Numbered from the stretch's first letter, positions 27,867-36,649 are shown. The stretch: DNA of 64,000 nucleotides from Tsukamurella conjunctivitidis (GCF_007858475.1 NZ_VIGX01000006.1:1-64000); one strand, 5' to 3'. Program-made: numbers and translations. Notes: generated by a model not told the origin, from the letters alone.

Positions 27867-28625
27867 ATGTGCGGACGCTATGCGGTGACCACCGATCCGG
27901 CGCTGTTGGCGGCGGAGATCGACGCCGAGGACGAGACCGAGGGCGCGGACCTCGACGTCCCCGGCTTCAACGTCGCGCCCACGACGACCATCGTCTCCGT
28001 CGTCTCCCGGCATTCCCGGGAGGCACCCGGCGATCCGGCGACCCGGCGGTTGCGCGCCATGCGGTGGGGCCTGCTGCCGCACTGGCAGAAGACGCTGAGC
28101 GGCCCGCCGCTGTTCAATGCGCGCGCGGAGTCCGTGGACGAGAAGCCCGCCTTCCGCACGGCGATCAGGTCCAAGCGCTGCCTCATCCCGATGGACGGCT
28201 GGTACGAGTGGCAGGTGCTCGACCCGGAGGCGAAGAAGCCGCGCAAGCAGCCCACCTACCTCACGCCGGTCGACGGGACGCGGATGTACGTCGCCGGCCT
28301 GTGGTCCGTGTGGCGCCCCGCCGGGGCGGGGCTCGACGTGCCGCCGGTGCTGTCGGCCACGGTGCTCACCACCGACGCGGTCGGCCCGCTGCGCGCGGTG
28401 CACGACCGGATGCCGCTGGTGCTCACTCCGGACGTCTTCGACGAGTGGCTGAACCCGGACGGGCCGGCGGATCCGGCCCTGCTCCGCCCGCCCGCGCTCG
28501 ACGTGGTCGAGCGCATCGAGATCCGGCCGGTCTCAGCGCTCGTCAACGCGGTCGCCAATACCGGACCCGCGTTGATCGAGCGCGTCGAACCCGGGAGCGA
28601 GCCGGGGCAGCTGAGCCTGCTGTAG
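27867..28625 (+). CDS. SRAP-domain abasic-site-processing protein (YedK/HMCES family)
   Basis: A 252-residue SRAP protein. The family forms a thiazolidine DNA-protein crosslink at abasic sites in single-stranded DNA through the N-terminal Cys2, here MCGRY. FNVAPTTTIVSVV, RWGLLPHWQ, FNARAESVDEKPAFR, CLIPMDGWYEWQ and HDRMPLVLTPDVFDEWL are the family blocks with the conserved Asn, Glu and His. The ATG is six bases after TACCCT, so Cys2 is reached from a leaderless transcript. Rv3226c is the positional counterpart near aroA. Confidence 0.94.
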   Translation: MCGRYAVTTDPALLAAEIDAEDETEGADLDVPGFNVAPTTTIVSVVSRHSREAPGDPATRRLRAMRWGLLPHWQKTLSGPPLFNARAESVDEKPAFRTAIRSKRCLIPMDGWYEWQVLDPEAKKPRKQPTYLTPVDGTRMYVAGLWSVWRPAGAGLDVPPVLSATVLTTDAVGPLRAVHDRMPLVLTPDVFDEWLNPDGPADPALLRPPALDVVERIEIRPVSALVNAVANTGPALIERVEPGSEPGQLSLL

Positions 28626-28640
28626 GGCCGCCGACCGCAC

Positions 28641-29165
28641 TCAGGCCAGCTGCTGTGTGAGCGGCCCGGTCCCGAAGAGCATCACGTTCTCGACGAGGGC
28701 GTCCTCGAGGGCCGGCCCCTCGACCGCGTCGCCCAGGTACACGATCTGGCTCGTCCCCACGACGCCGGGCACGCCGTCGACCACGGCGCCGCTCTCGACG
28801 GTGAAGAAGTCCGCGCCGCCGCGCTGCGTTCGGTCGACGATCCGCGCGCCGATGTCGATCCGGTCACCGACCACGGGATGCCGGTCGTAGCGGTACGACT
28901 GGCCGGCGTGCAGGATCCGCGACATGTTCGGGCTGTTGATCGACGCGGCGACGAGCGCGGCCACCGCGTGGAGCATCGGCGCCGCCAGCAGCGTGGCGGG
29001 GACGGGCGTGTCCAGCGGCGGCACACCGAGGCTCTCCCACGGCGTGTGCCAGCATCGCGTCGCGCGCCCGAAGGAACGGACGCCTTCGGTCGTGATCTCG
29101 AAGGCGTTGGGATACCACACATCCCACCCGGCGTGAGAGACGACGTCACCTTCTCTATCATTCAC
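28641..29165 (-). CDS. FAS1-like/MaoC-type dehydratase domain protein
   Basis: A 174-residue protein that looks like the N-terminal half of a hot-dog-fold hydratase/dehydratase. LLAAPMLHAVAALVAASINSPNMSRILHAGQSYRYDRHPVVGDRIDIGARIVD corresponds to FAS1-like dehydratase domains such as those in HadA-type subunits. Such single domains usually act with a MaoC partner on 3-hydroxyacyl-CoA/ACP; none is adjacent. GTG 29165 is a moderate choice (VNDREGDVVS). A palindrome-like element lies about 10 bases upstream. Confidence 0.65.
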   Translation of the reverse strand: MNDREGDVVSHAGWDVWYPNAFEITTEGVRSFGRATRCWHTPWESLGVPPLDTPVPATLLAAPMLHAVAALVAASINSPNMSRILHAGQSYRYDRHPVVGDRIDIGARIVDRTQRGGADFFTVESGAVVDGVPGVVGTSQIVYLGDAVEGPALEDALVENVMLFGTGPLTQQLA

Positions 29166-29174
29166 TCATCGTTT

Positions 29175-29191
29175 GTAACGGAAACCATTAC
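29175..29191. promoter_or_regulatory. Palindrome upstream of the dehydratase-like gene
   Basis: GTAACGG-AAA-CCATTAC is an inverted repeat with one mismatch per arm, lying just outside the GTG at 29165 and followed by a second palindrome CGAGTT-C-AACTCG (29193-29205). Both look like transcription-factor sites in the 147-base gap between two leftward genes. Confidence 0.4.
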
Positions 29192-29312
29192 CCGAGTTCA
29201 ACTCGAGCGCCGCGTATCCGCGGGATCCGTGTCCAACGACACAGGATGTGCGACAACGGGTGTGCGACACAGTGTGCACCGGTTCGGCGGGGAGGTGCGT
29301 CCTCGTCGGCGG

Positions 29313-29672
29313 TCAGATCACCCGCAGGACCAGCCCGATCGCCGCGGTGAAGAAGGCGCCGAGGCCGTACGCGTGGAACAGGGCCCCGCGGCCGAGGAGG
29401 CTGGCGTCGTAGCGCCCTGCCCAGTGCTCCTCTCTACTCCACCCCACCAGCGCGATCAGTGAGTAGGCGAGAAGGCTCAGGGGCAGCAGGACGGACATCT
29501 GCTGGGTGGCGGTGGTGAACCCCGCGAGCACGCCCGCGGCGAAGCAGGCCCACGCGGTCCAGTCGGGCAGCCGGGCGCGGAGGAGGCCGAGCGAGGGCAC
29601 CGCGATCACCGTCATCACGAAGACGACCGTCGCGCTCATGGTCGGAACGAAGAAGCTGTCGCCGGAAGCCAC
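29313..29672 (-). CDS. Small integral membrane protein of unknown function
   Basis: A 119-residue hydrophobic protein with four likely membrane helices: SATVVFVMTVIAVPSLGLL, WTAWACFAAGVLAGFTTA, MSVLLPLSLLAYSLIALVGW and FHAYGLGAFFTAAIGLVLRV. A charged loop WSREEHWAGRYDAS separates the third and fourth. No known family is recognised. GTG 29672 is the assumed start. Upstream is a perfect GATTAC/GTAATC dyad. Confidence 0.65.
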   Translation of the reverse strand: MASGDSFFVPTMSATVVFVMTVIAVPSLGLLRARLPDWTAWACFAAGVLAGFTTATQQMSVLLPLSLLAYSLIALVGWSREEHWAGRYDASLLGRGALFHAYGLGAFFTAAIGLVLRVI

Positions 29673-29715
29673 CGTTGTCCTCTCGCATCACAGGGTGTAC
29701 TCCGCTTATCGTACG

Positions 29716-29732
29716 GATTACTAAACGTAATC
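29716..29732. promoter_or_regulatory. GATTAC dyad upstream of the membrane protein gene
   Basis: GATTAC-TAAAC-GTAATC is a perfect inverted repeat with six-base arms, 44 bases upstream of the membrane protein start and within AT-richer sequence, as expected for a promoter operator. The regulator is unknown. Confidence 0.45.
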
Positions 29733-29762
29733 GCAGAGACGCCGGTGATGCACCGGTGCGGT

Positions 29763-29794
29763 GGGCGGTTCCGCGTCCGGCCGGGGAACCGCCC
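29763..29794 (-). terminator. Hairpin terminator after the first SSADH gene
   Basis: GGGCGGTTCC and GGAACCGCCC form a perfect 10-pair stem with a 12-base loop, eight bases beyond the leftward stop at 29802. It fits a terminator for the aldehyde dehydrogenase gene. Confidence 0.7.
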
Positions 29795-29801
29795 CGCCGG
29801 G

Positions 29802-31154
29802 TCACCGGAGCGTGCGGATGAGCTTCTTGTTGAGGAACTCCTCGATGCCGAGCGGTCCCATCTCGCGACCGAAGCCGGAGCGCTTCACGCCGCCGAAGGG
29901 CAGCTCCGCGCCCTCGGCGAGCACGCCGTTGACGAAGACCATGCCCGCCTGGATGCCGTCGGCGACGCGGGCGGCCTGCTCCGGGTCGGTGGTGAAGACG
30001 TAGGAACCGAGGCCGAACGGGGTGTCGTTGGCGAGCGCCAGCGCCTCGCCCTCGCCCTCCACCCGGTAGACGGTGGCGACGGGGCCGAACAGTTCCTGAC
30101 CGAACGCAGGGTTGTCCTCGGTGACGTTCGTGAGCACGGCGGGCGGGAAGAACGCGCCGTCACGGCGGCCCTCGATCGCGAGATTCGCGCCCGCCTCGAC
30201 GGCCTGGTTGACCTGCCTCTCCAGGTTCTCCGCGGCGCGCTCGGAGGAGAGGGGCGCGATCCCGTCGCCCGCGGCGAGCAGTTTGCCGGTGAACTTCGCG
30301 AGGAAGTCGTCGTAGAGGTCGGCGGCCACGATGAACCGTTTCGCCGCGTTGCACGACTGGCCGGTGTTGTCGAGCCTTCCGGCGACGGCGGCGTCGACGG
30401 TCGCGTCCAGGTCGTCGGTGGACAGCACGATGAACGGATCCGAGCCGCCGAGTTCCAACACGCACTTCTTGAGGTTCCGGCCGGCGACCTCCGCGACCGC
30501 GGCGCCGGCCCGCTCCGAGCCGGTCAGCGAGACCGCGGCGACCCGCGGGTCGGCGATGATCTCGGCCGCCTGCTCGTTGCCCACCCGGATGTTGACGTAC
30601 GCGCCCGACGGCAGGCCCGCCTCGTCGAAGATCAGTTGCATCGCCTCGGCGGACTCGGGGCACTGCGGCGCGTGCTTGAGCAGGATCGTGTTGCCCGCGG
30701 CCAGGTTCGGGCCGGCGAATCGCGCCACCTGATAGTACGGGAAGTTCCACGGCATGATGCCGAACAGCACGCCGATGGGGCTGCGGCGGATCACCGCGGT
30801 GCCGTCGCCCTCGAGCAGGTCCAGCGGCTGGTCCGCGAGGAACTTCTCCGCGTTGTCCGCGTAGTAGGTGTAGATCGCCGCCGAGAAGTCGACCTCGCCG
30901 AGGGCGTCCTCGAGCGGCTTGCCCATCTCCCGCTGGATGATGCCGGCGAGCATCTCGCGGCGCTCCGTGTGCAACTCGGCCACGCGACGCACCAGCGCGG
31001 CCCGCTCCGCGACCGTCGACTCCCGCGGCCACGTCCGCGCCGCCCGCGATGCCGCGTCGATCGCCGCCTCGACCTCGGCGGGCTCGGCGGTCGGGTAGGT
31101 CTGCAGCACCTCGCCGGTGGCGGGGTCGGTCACGGCGTACTGGATGTCGGGCAT
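29802..31154 (-). CDS. NAD(P)-dependent succinate-semialdehyde dehydrogenase, copy 1
   Basis: A 450-residue aldehyde dehydrogenase of the GabD type, oxidising succinate semialdehyde or a similar short aldehyde to the acid. Signatures: MPWNFPYYQVARFAGPNLAAGN, LTGSERAGAAVAE, VLELGGSDPFIVLSTDD (general-base Glu), NTGQSCNAAKRF (catalytic Cys near 260) and LPFGGVKRSGFGRE. ATG 31154 has AAGGAGA upstream; a longer frame exists but lacks support. It is highly similar to the second copy at 55673-57025. It stands alone, with no GABA transaminase beside it. Confidence 0.92.
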   Translation of the reverse strand: MPDIQYAVTDPATGEVLQTYPTAEPAEVEAAIDAASRAARTWPRESTVAERAALVRRVAELHTERREMLAGIIQREMGKPLEDALGEVDFSAAIYTYYADNAEKFLADQPLDLLEGDGTAVIRRSPIGVLFGIMPWNFPYYQVARFAGPNLAAGNTILLKHAPQCPESAEAMQLIFDEAGLPSGAYVNIRVGNEQAAEIIADPRVAAVSLTGSERAGAAVAEVAGRNLKKCVLELGGSDPFIVLSTDDLDATVDAAVAGRLDNTGQSCNAAKRFIVAADLYDDFLAKFTGKLLAAGDGIAPLSSERAAENLERQVNQAVEAGANLAIEGRRDGAFFPPAVLTNVTEDNPAFGQELFGPVATVYRVEGEGEALALANDTPFGLGSYVFTTDPEQAARVADGIQAGMVFVNGVLAEGAELPFGGVKRSGFGREMGPLGIEEFLNKKLIRTLR

Positions 31155-31250
31155 CGTCGGATCTCCTTGTGGGGGACACGGGAACGGTTCCCTTCCCACG
31201 ATAGGCAGTTCGCGACGTCCGCGCGCCCGCTCGGCCGGACCCGTGCCGCG

Positions 31251-31643
31251 CTACTGCGGCGCGAAGAGCTGCACCTGGTAGCCGTCGGGGTCGAGCACCC
31301 CCGCGTACCGCTGTCCCCAGGGGGCGTCGAAGGGGTCCATGGCGCTCGGGCTGCCCGCGGCGACCAGCTCCGCGTGCACCTCGTCGACGACCGCGGGCGA
31401 GGCGCACCTGACGCACAGCGTGGCGTTCTGGCCGGGCTGCTTGACCCAGTCGGGCTCCATCGAGCGGACCACCGCGACGGAGTCCCACATCAGCCGCATC
31501 CCGCCCGGTAGCTCTGCCTCCACGTGCGGCTCGTTCTCCGCGCCGTCGGGGATCGCGAGACCCAGCCGCCGGTAGAAGGCGAGGGAGGCGGGCAGGTCCT
31601 CGGTCACCATGCCGATCGCGTCGAAGCGCAGTCGTTCTGTCAT
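31251..31643 (-). CDS. VOC-family (glyoxalase-fold) protein
   Basis: A 130-residue vicinal-oxygen-chelate protein with paired beta-alpha-beta-beta-beta modules: LRFDAIGMVTEDLPASLAFYRRLGL at the start and WGQRYAGVLDPDGYQVQLFAP at the end. Members include glyoxalases, dioxygenases and resistance proteins; no specific function is assignable. The ATG is six bases after TACCGT, suggesting a leaderless message. It diverges from an AraC regulator 59 bases away, which may control it. Confidence 0.82.
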   Translation of the reverse strand: MTERLRFDAIGMVTEDLPASLAFYRRLGLAIPDGAENEPHVEAELPGGMRLMWDSVAVVRSMEPDWVKQPGQNATLCVRCASPAVVDEVHAELVAAGSPSAMDPFDAPWGQRYAGVLDPDGYQVQLFAPQ

Positions 31644-31702
31644 GCGGCCACGGTATGCCGCGGCGCGGCCCGCGTCTTGAACGTTTCGGACATACTCGAG
31701 GC

Positions 31703-32356
31703 GTGTACAGCGAGTGGCCGTCGGCGGTCCCCGGAGCGGTCCGGTGGACCTCGGTGGGCGGGGCCGGTCCGGCGCTCGTCCTGCCCGACGGGTGCATGGA
31801 CGTCATCGTCGTCGACGGTGCGCCGATCGTCGCGGGGCCGGACGCCGTGGCCGCCCGGGTGGAAGGCTTCGGCGGGGCCCGGATCGACGGCCTGCGCCTC
31901 CCCTCGGGTATGCTGCCGCAGCTGCTGGGGATCGCCGCCGACGAACTGACCGGCATGCGGGTCGGCCTCGCGGACATCGTGCCGCGCAGGAGGATTCCGC
32001 GCACGTCCGACCCGGTGGCGCTCGCGGTCGCACTTCTCGACGGGGTGGACCTGGATCCCCGGATCGGCGCGATCGCAGCGCGACTGCGGGCCGGGCGCAC
32101 CGTCGGGGAGATCGCGTCGGAGGCCGGGCTCGGGGAGCGCGCACTGCACCGCCTGTCCCGGCGTTCCTTCGGCTACGGCCCGAAGACCCTCGCGCGGATC
32201 CAGCGCTTCCAACGGGCCGTCGGGCCGATCCGCGCGGGCCGGGCGCTGGCGGAGGTCGCGGCGTCGTCCGGCTACGCCGACCAGGCGCACCTGACCCGGG
32301 AGGTGAAGGCGCTCACGGGCTCCCCACCCACTGCGCTGCGCCGAGTCACCAGTTGA
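31703..32356 (+). CDS. AraC-family transcriptional regulator
   Basis: A 217-residue regulator with a C-terminal AraC HTH: TVGEIASEAGLGERALHRLSRRSFGYGPKTLARIQRFQRA and ALAEVAASSGYADQAHLTREVKALTGSPPTALR. The N-terminal half (WTSVGGAGPALVLPDGCMDVIVVDG) resembles the cupin-like DUF6597 sensor. GTG 31703 is chosen for alignment and the CATACT box six bases upstream. Its 3' end overlaps the convergent acyl-CoA reductase gene by 11 bases. The likely target is the divergent VOC gene. Confidence 0.85.
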   Translation: MYSEWPSAVPGAVRWTSVGGAGPALVLPDGCMDVIVVDGAPIVAGPDAVAARVEGFGGARIDGLRLPSGMLPQLLGIAADELTGMRVGLADIVPRRRIPRTSDPVALAVALLDGVDLDPRIGAIAARLRAGRTVGEIASEAGLGERALHRLSRRSFGYGPKTLARIQRFQRAVGPIRAGRALAEVAASSGYADQAHLTREVKALTGSPPTALRRVTS

Positions 32357-34457
32357 TGCCGGGAAGCCGGTTGAGGGTCTTGCGGGCCAGGCGCCGCAGG
32401 CCCTGATCGCCGGAGATGCCGAACAGCGGGCTGACGGCGGCGGTGGAGATGTCCTTCGAGAGGTCCTTGGTCGCCGCGCGGGTGGCCGCGAGCCGTCCCC
32501 GGGGCGTGTCGACCTCGGCCACGTCGACCTCCAGGACCTTCGCCGCGCCCTCCTCGTCGCCCTCGGGTTCCGGGAAGAGCAGGTAGCCCTGGTGCTGCGC
32601 GGCGGCGGCGATCCGCGGCGAGAGGAACTGGCCGAACTGCGCCAGGGTGCCGAGCGGGGTGTCGATGCGACGGGGCCGTTCGACGATGGCGCGCACCACG
32701 ATCTGCCCAGCCTTCTCCACGGACAGCGCCATCGCGTTGTCGTAGGCGTCGGTCGGTTCGATCATCCGGGTCCGGGTGAGCGGCATGTGGATGTTGGTGA
32801 AGGTCACGTGGTCCGACATCGTCTCGGCCGCCGTGATGTCGCTGAACGCCTCGAGCGCCGATTTCGAGGCGATGTACGCCGCGAACCGCGGGCCGCGCAC
32901 CTGGACGCCGATCGAGGAGACGTTGACCACGTGCCCCGATTTGCGGGCGACCATGTGCGGCAACAGCTCCAGGATCAGGTAGACGGCACCGAAGTAGTTC
33001 ACCGCCATCGTGCGCTGGTAGTCGTGCGCGCGGTCCACGGAGTCGACGGTGGCCCGCCGGATCGACCGGCCGGCGCTGTTGACCAGGACGTCGACGTGAC
33101 CGTGCTCGGCCAGGATCTGCGCGACGGTGGTGCGCACGGCCTCGGGGTCGGTGACGTCGCACTGGTAGGCGCGGACGATGCCCTTCGGGACCCCCGGCAT
33201 ACCGGGCTCGGCCTCGATCCGCTGCACCGCGTCGGCCAGGTCCTCGGGCTTGCGGGCGACGATGAAGACGTTGGCGCCCTTGAGGACCGCCTGCTTCGCC
33301 GCCTCGCGCCCGATGCCGGACGAGCCGCCGGTCAACAGGATGTGTTTGCCCACGAGCGGTCCGCGGGGATCGTCGCGGCGGTTGCGGGACGGGTCGAGGT
33401 GCTCGGCCCAGTAACGGAACAGCCGCGGCCCGTAGGACTTCAGGCGCGGCAGCGCGACGCCCAGGCGGCTGAGCGTGCGGAACGTGGCCTCCGAGTCGAA
33501 CCGGGTGTTGTAGAACGGGTGGTCCAGGATCGTCGGCGGGATCCCGATCTGGCGGGCGATGGTGTCCCGCAGGGCCCGCACCTCGCCGCGCCGGCCGATC
33601 CGCGCCGCGAACTCGCCCAGTGGCGCGCTGGGGACCGGCAGCGTCCTCGGGCCCGAGAAGGCGGGGGCGATCGCCTCGTAGATCGTGGCCATGCTCTGGC
33701 CCTTGGGATCCGCCAGGTGGTAGACGGAGCCCGGCGCCGGCGGAGCCGTGACCAGTGCGGCGATGCCCGCCGCCACGAAGTCCACCGGCACGATGTTCGT
33801 GTATCCGAGATTGGCGAAGGGCACGTGCAGGTGGTGCGGGATGGTCCCCATCAGCCGCAGGAACGGGAAGAAGTAGTAGGGACCGTCGATCTTGTCGGCC
33901 GCGCCCGTCATGGAGTCGCCGACCACGATGGACGGCCGGTAGATCTGCCAGGGCACCGCCGACTCGCGGACGAGGCGCTCGGCCTCGTACTTGGTGCGGT
34001 GGTACGGGGTGGGGAAGAACTGCGCGACGTCGAAGTCGGCCTCCGAGAACCAGCCCTCGTGGTTGCCCGCGACGGCGAGCGAGGAGACGTGGTGCATCGT
34101 GGCGCCGAGCCGCTCCGCCAGCGCGAGGGTGTTGCGCGTCCCATCGACGTTGGCGCGCTGCTGCAGTTCCTCCGAGGCCTCCATGTCGTAGACGGCCGCG
34201 AGGTGGACCACGTGGTCGACGTGCTCGGGCAGATCGCCGGGGGCGATGCCCAGGCCCGGCTCGGTGATATCGCCCGCGACGGGGACCACCTGCGGCGCGA
34301 GCTCGTGCCCGAGGTCGGCGATGAGCCGCTCGAACCGGGGCAGGGAGGCGTCGCGCACCAGCAGGTAGATCGTGCCGTCGCGGTCCGCGGCAGCGAGCCG
34401 CGCCACGACGGCACGGCCGATGAAGCCCGTCCCGCCCGTGACGAAGTAGCTGGCCAT
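32346..34457 (-). CDS. Two-domain SDR protein, fatty acyl-CoA reductase type
   Basis: A 703-residue protein with two Rossmann domains. The N-terminal extended-SDR/thioester-reductase domain begins SYFVTGGTGFIGRAVVARL and has YHRTKYEAERLVRES as its YxxxK site near residue 151. The C-terminal classical SDR begins near 375 with LLTGGSSGIGREAAKQAV and has YIASKSALEAF. Proteins with this build (for example Rv3391, AcrA1) are reported or predicted to reduce fatty acyl-CoA to aldehyde or alcohol. With the WS/DGAT gene this would supply wax-ester precursors; that link is inferred. The ATG is six bases after TAGGTT, probably leaderless. Confidence 0.85.
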   Translation of the reverse strand: MASYFVTGGTGFIGRAVVARLAAADRDGTIYLLVRDASLPRFERLIADLGHELAPQVVPVAGDITEPGLGIAPGDLPEHVDHVVHLAAVYDMEASEELQQRANVDGTRNTLALAERLGATMHHVSSLAVAGNHEGWFSEADFDVAQFFPTPYHRTKYEAERLVRESAVPWQIYRPSIVVGDSMTGAADKIDGPYYFFPFLRLMGTIPHHLHVPFANLGYTNIVPVDFVAAGIAALVTAPPAPGSVYHLADPKGQSMATIYEAIAPAFSGPRTLPVPSAPLGEFAARIGRRGEVRALRDTIARQIGIPPTILDHPFYNTRFDSEATFRTLSRLGVALPRLKSYGPRLFRYWAEHLDPSRNRRDDPRGPLVGKHILLTGGSSGIGREAAKQAVLKGANVFIVARKPEDLADAVQRIEAEPGMPGVPKGIVRAYQCDVTDPEAVRTTVAQILAEHGHVDVLVNSAGRSIRRATVDSVDRAHDYQRTMAVNYFGAVYLILELLPHMVARKSGHVVNVSSIGVQVRGPRFAAYIASKSALEAFSDITAAETMSDHVTFTNIHMPLTRTRMIEPTDAYDNAMALSVEKAGQIVVRAIVERPRRIDTPLGTLAQFGQFLSPRIAAAAQHQGYLLFPEPEGDEEGAAKVLEVDVAEVDTPRGRLAATRAATKDLSKDISTAAVSPLFGISGDQGLRRLARKTLNRLPGINW

Positions 34458-34524
34458 ACCACGAACCTACTTTCCGCTGCGGTCGCCGCCTCACCCGGGC
34501 GGGCCGCTTGTCATCCCCTGATTA

Positions 34525-35013
34525 TCACGGCGCGGCGAGCGGCGCCACCGTCGCCGACGTCAGTCGTACCAGCTCCGACGGTGCCACCTCGATCTCCAGG
34601 CCCCGTCGGCCGGCGGAGCAGAAGACGGTGGCGAAGCCCAGCGCGGACTCGTCGATCGCGGTCGGCAGCCGCTTGCGCTGCCCCAGCGGGGAGACGCCGC
34701 CGAGCACGTAGCCGGTGACGCGTCGCACGTCCGCCGGGTCGGCCATCGCCGGGCGGTGCAGCCCCAGCGCGGCGCCCGCCGCCTTGAGGCTGAGCTTGCC
34801 CGAGGCGGGCACGATCGCCACCGCGAGCCGCGTGCCGTCGCCGATGACCAGGGTCTTGAAGACCCGCGCCGGGTCGTGGCCGAGGGCTTCCGCGGCCTCA
34901 CCACCGAAGGACTCGGCGCGGGGATCGTGCACGTACTCGTGCGTGGCGAACTCGACGCCCGCGGCCTGCAGCGCCGCGATCGCCGGCGTCGCCGCGGCGC
35001 TCTTCTTACCCAT
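34525..35013 (-). CDS. ybaK: YbaK-type aminoacyl-tRNA deacylase
   Basis: A 162-residue YbaK/EbsC protein, the family that hydrolyses misacylated Cys-tRNA(Pro). FKTLVIGDGTRLAVAIVPASGKLSLKAAG contains the catalytic-Lys region, and GYVLGGVSPLGQRKRLPTAID is the family's most conserved block. ATG 35013 gives MGKKSAAATPAIAAL, typical of the family; a TTG four codons upstream is possible. It is transcribed divergently from the F420-type oxidoreductase. Confidence 0.9.
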   Translation of the reverse strand: MGKKSAAATPAIAALQAAGVEFATHEYVHDPRAESFGGEAAEALGHDPARVFKTLVIGDGTRLAVAIVPASGKLSLKAAGAALGLHRPAMADPADVRRVTGYVLGGVSPLGQRKRLPTAIDESALGFATVFCSAGRRGLEIEVAPSELVRLTSATVAPLAAP

Positions 35014-35123
35014 GTCGCCAGTCAATCAGACCCGGCGGCGCCGGGCCCCGTGCACGTGCCGCGCGCGAACGGTCGCTGGACGTGTGCGGATGGCCCCGCG
35101 GGAGCGGGCGTACCGTCGTGGCG

Positions 35124-35594
35124 GTGGCGTCGATGATGGAGAACCTGAGTCCCACCGCGCTGGCGGCGCGGGCGCTGCGGACGCGACGGCTGGTCCGGGC
35201 GCCCATCTGGTTGTTCCGGCACGGGCTGGGGCCGGTGCTGGGGCCGCGCATGGTGATGATCCAGCACACCGGGCGGAAGTCCGGCGAGCCCCGCTTCGTC
35301 GTCCTCGAGGTCGTCGACCGGCCGGATCCGGACACCGTGATCGTGTGCAGCGGCTTCGGCGAGACCTCGCAGTGGTACCGCAACCTGCGGGCGCAGCCGG
35401 AGTGCCGGGTCACCGTCGGCCGGCGCGAGCGGGCGGCGCACGCCGACCTCCTCGGCGGCGCGGACTCGGCCGCGGTCCTGGACCGGTACCGCGCCGCGCA
35501 CCCCGCCGCCTGGGAGCGGCTGCGCGGCGCGATCGAGCACGCCGTGGGACACACCGTCGACGGTCTGCCCATGGTTCGGCTCCGCCTGCACTGA
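35124..35594 (+). CDS. Deazaflavin (F420)-dependent nitroreductase-family protein
   Basis: A 156-residue member of the DDN/FDOR-A split-barrel family, which uses F420H2 to reduce quinones or nitro compounds. HTGRKSGEPRFVVLEVVD, ICSGFGETSQWYRNLRAQPECRVTVGRR and WERLRGAIEH are the typical blocks (TGR-SG, W-x-x-N-L). GTG 35124 is chosen because TACCGT is seven bases upstream; ATG 35133 is an alternative. F420 enzymes are characteristic of Mycobacteriales. Confidence 0.85.
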   Translation: MASMMENLSPTALAARALRTRRLVRAPIWLFRHGLGPVLGPRMVMIQHTGRKSGEPRFVVLEVVDRPDPDTVIVCSGFGETSQWYRNLRAQPECRVTVGRRERAAHADLLGGADSAAVLDRYRAAHPAAWERLRGAIEHAVGHTVDGLPMVRLRLH

Positions 35595-35606
35595 TCCGGA
35601 CACGGC

Positions 35607-35634
35607 GGGAACAAGCCGACGTGCGGCGCTGTTG
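35607..35634 (+). promoter_or_regulatory. SigH-type autoregulatory promoter of sigH
   Basis: GGGAACA (35607-35613), a 17-base spacer and GTTG (35631-35634) match the consensus read by SigH/SigR. It lies about 60 bases upstream of the chosen sigH ATG, fitting the positive autoregulation known for sigH. Confidence 0.8.
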
Positions 35635-35696
35635 CAGAGGTCGTGAGTGCAGGTAGCGGAGCAGCGGTCCTCGAGCGACCGGTAGCCTTCGTCGGT

Positions 35697-36371
35697 ATGA
35701 CCGACCAGGAGAACGCGGACGTAGCGGAACTGGACTCGGCCCCCGACGAGGTGACCGAGACGCCCGAACAGCTCACGGCCCGCTTCGAGGCCGAGGCGCT
35801 GCCGCTGCTCGACCAGCTGTACGGTGCCGCGCTGCGGATGACCCGCAACCCGGCCGACGCGGAGGACCTGGTCCAGGAGACCTACGTGAAGGCCTACAGC
35901 GCCTTCCGCAGCTTCAAGAAGGGCACCAACCTCAAGGCGTGGATGTACCGCATCCTCACCAACACCTACATCAACGGCTACCGCAAGAAGCAGCGGCAGC
36001 CCGCGCAGTACCCCACCGACGAGATCACCGACTGGCAGCTCGCGGCCACGGCGGAGCACAGCTCCACCGGCCTGCGCTCCGCGGAGATCGAGGCGTTGGA
36101 CGCGCTGCCCGACGACGAGATCAAGCAGGCTCTCGCGAAGCTCCCGGAGGAGTTCCGCATGGCGGTGTACTACGCCGACGTGGAGGGATTCCCCTACAAG
36201 GAGATCGCCGAGATCATGGGGACCCCCATCGGCACCGTGATGTCGCGGCTGCACCGCGGCCGGCGGCAGCTCCGCGCCGAGCTGGAGGGCGTCGCGCGGG
36301 AGCGCGGCTTCCTGCGGGGTCAGGATTCCGACGGTGCCGAGGGCTCCGCCGAGCAGGAGGATGAGAAGTGA
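35697..36371 (+). CDS. sigH: ECF sigma factor SigH (SigR-type)
   Basis: A 224-residue ECF sigma factor for heat and thiol-oxidative stress. Region 2 reads [49 protein letters not shown] in its family form and region 4 includes [42 protein letters not shown], almost as in mycobacterial SigH. The frame is open to a GTG at 35643, but that lies at the predicted transcription start, so ATG 35697 is preferred; a longer isoform as in Streptomyces SigR cannot be excluded. The stop overlaps rshA. Confidence 0.95.
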   Translation: MTDQENADVAELDSAPDEVTETPEQLTARFEAEALPLLDQLYGAALRMTRNPADAEDLVQETYVKAYSAFRSFKKGTNLKAWMYRILTNTYINGYRKKQRQPAQYPTDEITDWQLAATAEHSSTGLRSAEIEALDALPDDEIKQALAKLPEEFRMAVYYADVEGFPYKEIAEIMGTPIGTVMSRLHRGRRQLRAELEGVARERGFLRGQDSDGAEGSAEQEDEK

Positions 36372-36649
36372 CGTACTCGTCGGACGGGAACCCGGACCTG
36401 GAGCTCGACTGCTCCGCCGTGATGGCGGACATCTGGCTGCTCCTGGACAACGAATGCGACGCCGCCGCCAAGGAGCGCCTCAAGGCGCACATCGACGGCT
36501 GTTCGCAGTGCCTGTCGCACTACGGCATCGAGCAGCAGATCAAGTCGCTGGTGAACCGCAAGTGCGGCGGCGAGCGCGCGCCCGAGGGACTGCGCGAGCG
36601 CCTGACCATCAGCATCCGGCACACCGAGGTGCGCTTCCGCCCGGAGTAG
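36368..36649 (+). CDS. rshA: Zinc-containing redox-sensitive anti-sigma factor RshA
   Basis: A 93-residue ZAS-type anti-sigma factor that holds SigH inactive in reducing conditions and releases it when its thiols oxidise. The HX3CX2C motif is HIDGCSQC near residues 41-48; further Cys occur near residues 15 and 66. The GTG overlaps the sigH stop (GTGA), giving tight coupling. A strong bidirectional terminator follows. Confidence 0.93.
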   Translation: MTYSSDGNPDLELDCSAVMADIWLLLDNECDAAAKERLKAHIDGCSQCLSHYGIEQQIKSLVNRKCGGERAPEGLRERLTISIRHTEVRFRPE

